DNA of 64,000 nucleotides from Cololabis saira (taxonomy: Eukaryota; Chordata; Actinopteri; Beloniformes; Belonidae). The translations under genes and the position numbers were made by a program. The notes under the pieces were generated by a model. That model did not search any database. It was not told where the DNA came from and worked only from the letters and a program-made list of their open reading frames with translations. Positions 1 through 9,700 of the stretch are shown here, piece by piece. The stretch's first letter is position 1, and each line of letters begins with the position of its first letter. The DNA lies in the NCBI RefSeq assembly GCF_033807715.1, contig NC_084591.1, positions 46,089,868-46,153,867 of the forward strand, written 5' to 3'.

Positions 1-1840
1 TTTCCTGGTGTAATATGGTCCAGTTTCCTGGTGTAATATGTTTCCTGATGTAATATGGTCCAGTTTCCTGGTGTAATATGTTTCCTGATGTAATATGGTC
101 CAGTTTCCTGGTGTAATATGGTCCAGTTTCCTGGTGTAATATGGTCCAGTTTCCTGGTGTAATATGGTCCAGTTTCCTGGTGTAATATGTTTCCTGGTGT
201 AATATGGTCCAGTTTCCTGGTGTAATATGTTCCAGTTTCCTGGTGTGATATGGTCCAGTTTCCTGGTGTAATATGGTCCAGTTTCCTGGTGTAATATGGT
301 CCAGATTCCTGGTGTAATATGTTTCCTGGTGTAATATGGTCCAGTTTCCTGGTGTAATATGGTCCAGTTTCCTGGTGTAATATGTTTCCTGGTGTAATAT
401 GGTCCAGTTTCCTGGTGTAATATGTTTCCTGGTGTAATATGGTCCAGTTTCCTGGTGTAATATGGTCCAGTTTCCTGGTGTAATATGTTTCCTGGTGTAA
501 TATGTTTCCTGGTGTAATATGGTCCAGTTTCCTGGTGTAATATGGTCCAGTTTCCTGGTGTTATATGGTCCAGTTTTCTGGTGTGATATGGTCCAGTTTC
601 CTGGTGTAATATGGTCCAGTTTCCTGGTGTAATATGTTTCATGGTGTAATATGTTTCCTGGTGTAATATGGTCCAGTTTCATGGTGTAATATGTTTCCTG
701 GTGTAATATGGTCCAGTTTCCTGGTGTAATGTGGTCCAGTTTCCTGGTGTAATATGGTCCAGTTTCCTGGTGTAATATGGTCCAGTTTCCTGGTGTAATA
801 TGGTCCAGTTTCCTGGTGTAATATGTTTCCTGGTGTAATATGGTCCAGTTTCCTGGTGTAATATGGTCCAGTTTCCTGGTGTAATATGTTTCCTGATGTA
901 ATATGGTCCAGTTTCCTGGTGTAATATGTTTCCTGATGTAATATGGTCCAGTTTCCTGGTGTAATATGGTCCAGTTTCCTGGTGTAATATGGTCCAGTTT
1001 CCTGGTGTAATATGGTCCAGTTTCCTGGTGTAATATGGTCCAGTTTCCTGGTGTAATATGTTTCCTGGTGTAATATGGTCCAGTTTCCTGGTGTAATATG
1101 TTCCAGTTTCCTGGTGTAATATGGTCCAGTTTCCTGGTGTAATATGGTCCAGTTTCCTGGTGTAATATGGTCCAGATTCCTGGTGTAATATGTTTCCTGG
1201 TGTAATATGGTCCAGTTTCCTGGTGTAATATGTTTCCTGGTGTAATATGGTCCAGTTTCCTGGTGTAATATGTTTCCTGGTGTAATATGGTCCAGTTTCA
1301 TGGTGTAATATGGTCCAGTTTCCTGGTGTAATGTGGTCCAGTTTCCTGGTGTAATATGTTTCCTGGTGTAATATGGTCCAGTTTCCTGGTGTAATATGTT
1401 TCCTGGTGTAATATGGTCCAGTAGTTTCATGGTGTAATATGTTTCCCGGTGTAATATGGTCCAGTTTCCTGGTGTAATATGGTCCAGTTTCCTGGTGTAA
1501 TGTGGTCCAGTTTCCTGGTGTTATATGGTCCAGTTTCCTGGTGTAATATGGTCCAGTTTCCTGGTGTAATATGGTCCAGTTTCCTGGTGTAATATGGTCC
1601 GGTTTCCTGGTGTAATATGTTTCCTGGTGTAATGTGGTCCAGTTTCCTGGTGTAATATGGTCCAGTTTCCTGGTGTAATGTGGTCCAGTTTCCTGGTGTA
1701 ATATGGTCCAGTTTCCTGGTGTAATATGGTCCAGTTTCCTGGTGTAATATGTTTCCTGATGTAATATGGTCCAGTTTCCTGGTGTAATATGGTCCAGTTT
1801 CCTGGTGTAATATGTTTCCTGGTGTAATATGGTGTAATAC
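1..1840. repeat. Minisatellite of 23-bp and 17-bp units
   Basis: Units are TTTCCTGGTGTAATATG with or without a 6-bp GTCCAG extension, mixed irregularly and over 80 in number. The array continues past the left edge. Long open frames here on the minus strand (HQETGPYYTRK-type peptides) are by-products of the repeat. Confidence 0.97.
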
Positions 1841-2400
1841 CAATGACCGTGGAAATGTGCGGTGCCCGACGCCAACTTCATGGCTGGCGTACGCACGTTT
1901 CCACAGCTATTGGTCCGTTGGCGACACTTAGTGGTGATGCTGGGAGACTGTTAATAATGTGAAAACAATTAGCCCTCAGAGTGATGTGCACATCAGAGAC
2001 ACACTGATGAACAATTAACACATTCACTTGTCTGCAATTACACGAGTGGATATAAAAGCATGCGCAAAGTGGTGCAGAAATACCGTTAACAACAATGGCA
2101 GCTTTGGCAGTGTTAGAAGATATCGCAAATGGCGCAGTGAGAAGAGAAAGAATATTTAGAGAGCGAGAGGATCTACTGGCAAACGATGATGACTGGATCA
2201 TCAGCCGCTTTAGGTGCGCGGAGCTGCGACCGGTCTTGGAGCGCGACACGGCGAGGAGCCATGCATTGGCAAATACAGTTAATGAAAAGTTGTTTCTGCC
2301 TAAATATGACTTGATCTCATTCTTGAGCTTCATAATCTGAAAATCTGACGTTTTAGCACTGTCGCTCAACGGGCTGCTGTGCGCGCTCCCGTGGCCACAA
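1841..2400 (+). mobile_element. PIF/Harbinger-like remnant
   Basis: The ORF at 2095-2340 starts MAALAVLEDIANGAVRRERI and continues REREDLLANDDDW, the N-terminus of fish HARBI1-like transposases. After ISRFR it jumps to CAELRPVLERDTARS, as if a short in-frame segment were lost, then runs into unrelated sequence and a stop. The nuclease domain is absent, so this is a non-autonomous or decayed copy. GGCGTACGCACGTTTCC just upstream is typical of the family's non-coding end. Confidence 0.7.
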
Positions 2401-2619
2401 ATCAGTAGAAATCAGATTCTGGCAGACAATCACCCTTCTTCTCCTCTCCTTTTCCCTGCCTCTCTTCTCCATTACCATTTTTATTTATTATAAATATCTC
2501 ATAGCTATCATTTTTGTCCATCGTTCCTGTAGTTTCTTGTGCCGGCCCCCCTTTCTTCTCTTTTGTGCATGTTTGCAGGCTGGAGCCTCGGGAGCTGCGT
2601 TCTGGCCTGTGTGTCCTTC

Positions 2620-2857
2620 TGGTCCTGCTCAAGGTTTCTTCCCTCCTAAAGGGGAGTTTTTCTTGCCACTGTTTGGCTTAAGGCTTTTCTCCCACTATGG
2701 GAGTTTTTACCTGCCATTGGTTATATAATATTTGCTCGGGGATTTATGTTTATGTTTATGTTTATGTTCATGTTCTGGATCTCTGGAAAGCGTCTAGAGA
2801 CAACATCTGTTGTATTAGACGCTATATAAATAAAATTGAATTGAATTGAATTGAATC
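2620..2857 (+). mobile_element. Retroelement 3' tail ending in (ATTGA)n
   Basis: Has the block GTCCTGCTCAAGGTTTCTTC, later GACGCTATATAAATAAAAT, then an (ATTGA) tail. This is the 3' end of a common teleost LINE/SINE family. An inverted relative lies at 55285-55440. Confidence 0.6.
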
Positions 2858-2867
2858 TTGCTCAGAT

Positions 2868-3406
2868 GACGTGACTTCACTGCAGGCAAAGATGGACAAA
2901 CTTGAAACGGAGGTAACCAACTTACGGGGAGAAATGCTTGGACATGGAGGCGCTTCAACAAGACCCCCGGCTCCAGTACTCCAGCAGCAGTCTCCAAACT
3001 TCTGAAGGAAGTCGTGAATCTGGACAAGGATTTAATGGTCGACAGATCACACAGGGGTCTTCAAGCGAGGAGACGGGGTGGTAATCCCCGTGTCATTGTG
3101 GCGAAAACGCACTATTATCAGGACTGTGTTGAGGTGCTTCGGCGTGCCAGGGAGTCCGGTCCTCTTCAGTTCAAAGGGACCACCATCTCCATATTCCTGG
3201 ACTTTCCACCGAGTGTTGCGCAAGCCAGGTCCGCTTTCAGTGAAGTCAAACGGCTGCTCCGCGGACGAGCTGAGACCCGATACGGTCTCAGCTACCCAGC
3301 GCGATTTAACATCACGCATAACGGTACTGAGAGACGGTTTCAAAGCCAACAGGACGCCATGGTTTATGTGAAAACCAAAATCCTACAAGAAGCACCGAAG
3401 GACTGA
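2868..3406 (+). pseudogene. L1/Tx1-type LINE ORF1 C-terminal fragment
   Basis: The 130-aa open frame at 3014-3406 has the transposase-22-like RNA-binding pattern: DRSHRGLQARR, PRVIVAKTHYYQDCVEVLRRARE, FKGTTISIFLDF, RYGLSYPARFNITHNG. The upstream 140 bp is out of frame coiled-coil-like sequence. No ORF2 follows, so the copy is truncated and not expected to be functional. Confidence 0.75.
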
Positions 3407-3658
3407 CCATGACTGAAGTAATGTTTTATTCTCACACCAGGCATGCTGAGGCTGTCGTTTGGTGAGTAAATAGCCAACAGTGTCGCACTGTGACTACAAA
3501 AGCCATCAACCTCTGATCTGACTTGTTGATACCAGTGTGTGTATCTCAGCAGTTCAGGTCTATAGCAGCATAACCAAGTCATGGACAAGTGTACCCGAGT
3601 CATCAACATAGAAATGGAAACTTATGACATGTCATCTAATGTAATGTTACTGTTAATG

Positions 3659-4409
3659 TTAAAGTTATTCTATGCAACGTCCTAGAGCTAGCAAGAATTT
3701 TGAAAGAGGCACCTCTAAGCCCCGCCCATTCGGCCCGAATGATACGGATTGGTCCAGGTCCAGGAAGGGAAAGAACCAATCAGATGCCTTCATTGTAAAC
3801 CACGTCCCCCCGCCCTGTCCCATGCGCGCACTCGCTTCCAGCCCCCCGTGTCCACTTCTCACGGGTCCTCCTGGGCTCACAGTGTCCCAGTGTAACCCCC
3901 CTCCCTCGGAGGGGCCACGGAGCCCAGTAGTTATTTCCAGAGCGGCTCGGTCCCGCTGTGTGAGAGCGGGGAGCAGAGCATCGGTCCGGGCTGCTGCTGC
4001 AGCAGCTCCTGCAGTCGTAGGGTACGCCGTAGCCTACGCCGTAGACTACGGCGTAGCCGTGGCTTTAGAGCCTGCAGCAGAGCACCGCAGCGCTGCTGTG
4101 CCGTGCTCCGGCGCTCTCCAGGATGGAGACGCCAGTGGGCACGATGCACGTTTGGGTGGGCACAGCCCCCCCCCCCCCCCCCCCCTGCCCCCCCTAAAAC
4201 CGGCCTCGCTTACAGGTGAATGAGACATGGGGTAGTTTTGCTGTAAATGTGCTGTCCAAAATGTTTAATAATCGTATGCGTGTTCGTGTTTGTGGGGGCG
4301 AGGCTTTGGACAGAGCGCTCGTGGGTGGGGGCGGGGGTGGCGGGGCTTAGAGGAAGCGCCACTTTCAAATCTTGCTAGCTCTATAGGAAGTTGCATAGAA
4401 TAACTTTAA
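3659..4409. mobile_element. TTAA-flanked MITE with about 65-bp inverted ends
   Basis: Both ends read TTAA then AGTTATTCTATGCAAC, followed by a shared inverted block down to TCTAAGCCCCGCC. TTAA target duplication suggests piggyBac-type mobilisation. The interior holds a poly-C run (4168-4185) and a GC-rich palindrome (about 4017-4060). The 183-aa open frame within it is not a recognisable protein. Confidence 0.7.
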
Positions 4410-5205
4410 TGCAGTTCCCTTTAATCCCCAAAATATGCTGTAGTTTCAGAAATAAAATTTGATGTTCAAGTGTATCTAATGCAACACAGATCCAACAGGA
4501 CAAGCAGACAAGTTCATAGATGACTCACTAGTTGAGTTTCAGGGCTATGATGCAATAAACCCTGAGTGAGAAATGGAGATTTTTATATATATCACTTTGG
4601 GATTTCATCAGAATTTATTTCAATAAAAGTGTAACAAAAGAGGGAAGTATCAAATTTTAGAGGGTTGATTTTACATGTGAATTCTTCTTTCACGCAGATC
4701 CTGTTGAACTTGACTCGACCGACCGGTGTGTTTTCAAAGGTTTAATGCATACCGGTATTTATTTTGCAGTCTGTAAGATACGACAAGGAAACACAGGGAT
4801 CTGACTCTCATCTAACAGAATGACATCCTGTCAAACATCTGTATGGCACTGTCAATGTTAAGTTAAAAAAATAAACTAAACAAAAAAATAAAAGTAAATC
4901 TCTGCTTGGTTCTGTGAGGGTCAGTTCCTTCTACAGTCATGTATCTTGAGCACACATCTTCATAAAATGACACTCTTTTCAACCAGTGACCTAAAAATTT
5001 AATATAGGAAGATTTTTTAAAAATCTTTCAAGTTTACCAATTAGGCTACCATTGTGTGAAGATGTTGATGCTCCATTGTGGTGTGGGTTCATGAACGTCC
5101 CATTCAAGTATTGGTTGAAGCATCAGCAGCCGCATTTAGGGTCACAATGTTATTAATGTCTAGATTTACTGTATGTATGAAATAATTCACCTTGAATCAA
5201 TAATC
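4410..5205. other. No recognisable feature
   Basis: AT-rich sequence downstream of snx20; I see no gene or named repeat here. Confidence 0.5.
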
Positions 5206-5208
5206 ACA

Positions 5209-5746
5209 TTGGCCACGGTTACATGATGTTTTTTAATTCGGAATTAATTATTCTGAATTAAATAATTCAGAATTAAAGGAAAGTTCTGATTGGAGGGCGG
5301 ACCGGAAGTTACGTCTACCGGAATAAAAACTAACTTAGCCACTACAAATTTGAAAAGCTCACAATTTTGATGTTTCCTGTTTCCATCTGTTCTTTTAATT
5401 ATTTCCAGGTCCTCTAAGCTATTTATTAAATAAATGGTCTCTGCTCTTGACCAGCGTTTACTGCGTGCTGTATCTTGAAACTTTGTTAGGAAAACAAGCC
5501 CAGCGCGGAATATAAGTGTCATGGAGACAGATGGGCGAGAGAACGAGCAGCGCAGAAAGACCGGAATTAATTTAAAGTGGAATGAGTGTAATTAAACAAA
5601 AAAACAAAAAATTGGAATAAATCAGTCACTTACTTCGGAATTAAGTTTAATTCGGAATGGCCATTTTCATTTGGAATTCAGTGTTTACATGGTAATTTCT
5701 ACTCATTTTAAATCAGATTTAATTTGATTTCTGAATTAAAGAGGAA
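5209..5746. mobile_element. MITE of the GGCCACGGTTACATGATG family
   Basis: About 540 bp rich in GAATTAA motifs. An inverted, rearranged copy occupies 49420-50940 and shares both ends. Confidence 0.65.
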
Positions 5747-5996
5747 TTAAAGCAGCACAATAGTAACTTTCAGCTTTTGTTGAGTTTGGGAGCTCCTTTG
5801 GACAAAAGCGGTAGTGCTTTACCAGTAGTGTGGAAGGTTTCCTACCATGCTCCTCAAAGTTACATAGTGCCAGTGAAGGTGACACAGACCCCTCAGACCA
5901 TGACAGAGGTTCATTAAACCTGTTGGAAGTTGATGTTCCATCACAATGACTGGAAATATTATATTAAGGTGGAAAAGTCACATAGTGCTGCTTTAA
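5747..5996. mobile_element. TTAA-flanked 250-bp MITE
   Basis: TTAA-AGCAGCACAATAG at the left and the inverted CATAGTGCTGCT-TTAA at the right. It ends 83 bp from the snx20 stop codon, so it probably lies in the snx20 3' UTR or just beyond. Confidence 0.7.
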
Positions 5997-6078
5997 ACTT
6001 CCCATGTAAACGCACTCATGAAAGGAGCATCACACAGTGGAAAGGCAGTGTTGTGACTCTGCTGCTATGTCCTCGTCC

Positions 6079-6750
6079 TCAGAGGAACTCGTGGATCACC
6101 ACCTCCTTCAGAGAGCAGTAGGACACCTCTCCCCTCTGCGCGTCCCTGAGGGCGGTGAGCTCGTCCTGCAGCTGGGCCACGGGCCGGCCCAGCTGGTAGC
6201 CCACGTCCACCAGCAGCTCCAGCAGTGGGGCCCTGTAGCGCTGCACTCCGTAGCGCCTCACCGGAGGCAAAGCTCTGTGCGCGGCGGCAATCGCCTCCTC
6301 GCACTCGTCCAGGTCTCGGTGACAGACCGCCAGCGCGCACAGGGTCGGCACGAGCAGCGTGGGCGTCTGCCACGGCAAGAGCTTCTCCTGAATCGCCAAG
6401 ACCGTCCGCAGCTGCTCCTGCGCCGCCCTGAACCGGCCCGCCCGCAGGAGCACATGGCCTTGCTTCCGTTCGTGTGCGGTGAAGAAGTCTGAGAAGTGCG
6501 GGGAGTGTCGCACGCAGCGGACGGAGTGCAGCTGGGCCAGGTAGTCCCGCAGGGCCATGCGGCGCTCGCAGATGTTCTCGGGGCGGAAGTTCCCGGTCAG
6601 CAGTTTGCGGGGCAGCAGCACCTCCTCCAGCTCCTCGCTGAACTCCTCCTGCAGGCTGTGGTGGAGGCGGCAGAAGTCGCTGTAGCGGCGCTCCACCGTG
6701 ACGCGGAGAGAGTCGAAGCTGCCCGAGAGCATCAGCACGATCTCGTAGAG
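6079..6750 (-). CDS. snx20: snx20 coding exon 3 (rest of PX domain, PXB, stop)
   Basis: Acceptor CTGTCTCCAG precedes CTC TAC GAG (LYEI, phase 0); the stop TGA is at 6081..6079. It encodes residues 66-288, including RRYSDF and the PXB helical repeats. It is markedly more GC-rich than the flanking introns. Confidence 0.92.
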   Translation of the reverse strand, partial: LYEIVLMLSGSFDSLRVTVERRYSDFCRLHHSLQEEFSEELEEVLLPRKLLTGNFRPENICERRMALRDYLAQLHSVRCVRHSPHFSDFFTAHERKQGHVLLRAGRFRAAQEQLRTVLAIQEKLLPWQTPTLLVPTLCALAVCHRDLDECEEAIAAAHRALPPVRRYGVQRYRAPLLELLVDVGYQLGRPVAQLQDELTALRDAQRGEVSYCSLKEVVIHEFL

Positions 6751-9700
6751 CTGGAGACAGACGGGGAGGAGAACGTCAGAGCATCCTTATCATATCACTG
6801 CGTGTTCCTGCCACAACAGCTTTTGCTCCATCTTTCTATTTTCCTTGCTGGAATTTAAAAAAAAGTTGTGACTGACTACGTTTACATGCAGTCAAAATTT
6901 GGGTAATTGCTAATATTCCGGTTACTGAAACATTCGGAATATTCCTGTTTACATGGTAATTAATCATTCGGGATATCTCGATCAAACCAGCGACGCGTGG
7001 AGAACGTGATGACGCAATTACGGTAATTTCCGCTTCTTCTTCCTGTATCCAAATTCAAAACAAATGCTGCTTCACGCAACTTTTCGCTAATCTTTTTGTA
7101 ATTCTCGCTATACCTGTACTTTCTACCGTCTACAAATGCCAAAATGTTCATATCCTTCATTACATTTATGAAGTGATTAGTCTCCTCCTGGTCTTGTGTT
7201 TCTCCGTGTTTATAAGAGCTTCCTGGACTCAAAAGACCAAGATTCCTTGTGAACAGAGCATGCGCAGAAAACAAATTCCTGTTCTGTTTGATGGGGATAT
7301 TCCGTTTGGCGTTTACATGACCCAATATTCGGGTTTTAAAAGGAGGAACCCAGGGGTCATATTGGGGTTTTTAAAAACCCCAATATGAGCAAATTCTGGT
7401 TATTCAAAGGGGTTATTGGTGTTTACATGGCCGTGCAAATTCGGGTTATTGCCAATATTTGGGTTTTAAAAGGGTTATTGACATGTAAACGCAGTCACTG
7501 CGTGTCCCTGCCACAACAGCTTTCGCTCCTTCTTTCTATTTTCCTTGTTGGAATTTTAAAAAAGTTGTCACTTATGACTTCTTCATATTTTCTTAAAAGG
7601 CTATAAAGTCGAATACTCCCGACTAGTAGGTGAAACGTATTCAAAATAAAATACTTTCTGAAAAATACAGTCATGTGAAAAAAGATGGAGCCAAAGTCCT
7701 TTTAATACTGAGTTCTTATATATCATGCATTACATAATTAAAAAAAAAAAAATCATGTGAGGGCTCACGTACGCCACCTTCCACGCTCAAGTCGGGATAT
7801 TCAAAAATCAACTTTGCTTTAGATGTGTGGTACCACGGTACACATTTCCGACCTGGCGTGAAAATGTGCATACCGGCAGTAGCTCAGGTGGTAGAGCGGG
7901 TCGTCCAATGATCCGAAGGTCGGCGGTTCGAATCCCGCTCTGTCCCAGTTTGCTGTCGTAAAAAAAGACACCTTACCCACCTTGCCTTGTGTGAATGTGT
8001 TTGAGTGTGTATGAATGTTGGTGGTGGTCGGAGCGGCCGTTAAGCGCGATATGGCAGCCACGCTTCCGTCAGTCTGCCCCAGGGCAGCTGTGGCTACAAA
8101 CGTAGCTTACCACCACCAGAGAGAATGTGTATGGATGAATAATGATTTCTGTAAAAGCGCTCTGGGTGCCTAGAAGGGCGCTATATAAATCCAAGTCATC
8201 ATCATCATCATCATACCGCCACGCACATCTTGTCAGTTGACCGTGCCCAACAATAAAGTAGTGAAACTTTCCCGCTAGAAAACCCTGACTAATCTCATGA
8301 AAGATGAGATTTATTTTTGTGAAGTACTTTATATTTAAAGTTACATAGGTTGAGATGCCTTGTGTGTTTTGTATTTTGTGTATTTTGTGTATTTTGATAT
8401 AAAGGCTGAGCTAATTTATGATTTCTCATTTTCATTCAGGTTTTGTGTCATTAATCATTCATTTATAAAAGGTGTAGAGGAGTACTCACAAGGGTGGAGG
8501 ACAGTGCCAAAGTGAGTTAAAATACTCAGAAAAAACTTTTATTTTCTCCCTAACCAACTGAATAGTACAATAGGATGTCATGACAACACAGCAAACAATG
8601 TCAATGAATTGCCCCTACACTGTCATGGTTAGCCCTTCGTACAGACCTGCCTTCAGTGGTTTTCCAATTTCCCAGCTGCAATCATCGGCAATCAAGCCAG
8701 TTTAAAAGCTCCCCTCTCCTCCACGCTCACTGCCAGATCGTTCTCTTAAGCCGGGTATACACTGTGCGACTATCGGCTCGTTTTGAGCCGATTTTCCAGT
8801 CGTGCGACTATTTTTTGGATCGGGCCGGATTTCGACCCAATCGTTGGTCGTGCCTCGTGCAGTAAACGTGGGGTAACGACGAGAGATTAACACCTCACGA
8901 CAAGAGATTAACACCTCACGACGAGAGATTAACACCTCACGACGAGAGATTAACACCTCACGGCGAGCTCCCGATCACAAATCGTGTGTTTGCAAGAAAA
9001 TCAAACGTGTTTGAAATCCTGGTCGTGCTACGACCCGATTTGCCTCATCCCTTTCGCAGAGAGCATGCGCAATCTCTGATGTCACGTCAAAAACTATTAT
9101 TTGTAGTTTAAAGTGTTGCAAATTCACATTACAAATCATGTTTTAATAGCAGAAAAAAAAGACCGCATTTCCCACGTCTGCCCAACCATACGCATACGGC
9201 GTAGGGTACGCGGCGACCCGCACCGTACGGTGTGCGTCGCCACGTACCCTACGCCATAGGCTCTGCGTTGGTGTAACGTGGAACCATAAATCAGCCTTTA
9301 GTGCGCGCTCTGTGCGCTGTTCTTAACACTTCTGTGTTGTGCTCATTTTGCTGGGACGCCGGCTTAGCTAACCGGTTAGCTTAGCTAGTCAAAAAATTAG
9401 CCAACATTTTCTGCAAAGAGTGAGAATTGTCATTATCATCACACAAGTGACTGTGATGGTAATGACTATCAGTGATAGTAATGACAATTTATCTGTTTAT
9501 TACCTAATAACTAGAATATATTAGCTTAATTTACCATGCACTACTTTACTATTATACATAATTGAACCATAATTTACATTATTTTTGTTTGAAGATGTCA
9601 ACATAGCCCCAGCTAAACCAGCTCAACGGTCAAAAAAATACGGAGACAAAATCAAGGAAGATCCTGAGAAATATCAGCAATATCTTGAAAGAGAAAAAGA

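Noticed and set aside
639..1896. Long minus-strand open frames (up to 405 aa, HQETGPYYTRK-type repeats)
   Set aside because: They are translations of a non-coding minisatellite; 23 and 17 bp units happen to lack stops in several frames.
3672..4223. 183-aa proline/alanine-rich frame
   Set aside because: Lies entirely within a TTAA-flanked MITE, with a poly-C run and palindrome; no family resemblance.
6037..6492. 151-aa plus-strand frame
   Set aside because: Antisense shadow of the GC-rich snx20 last exon.
7872..7945. tRNA gene
   Set aside because: A and B boxes are present, but the sequence is the head of a SINE: it continues into a conserved body and a LINE-like tail, and a second copy with the same body exists at 25840-26182.
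8868..8960. CRISPR-like short direct repeats
   Set aside because: Four contiguous 22-bp tandem copies without spacers, inside a DNA transposon of a vertebrate genome.
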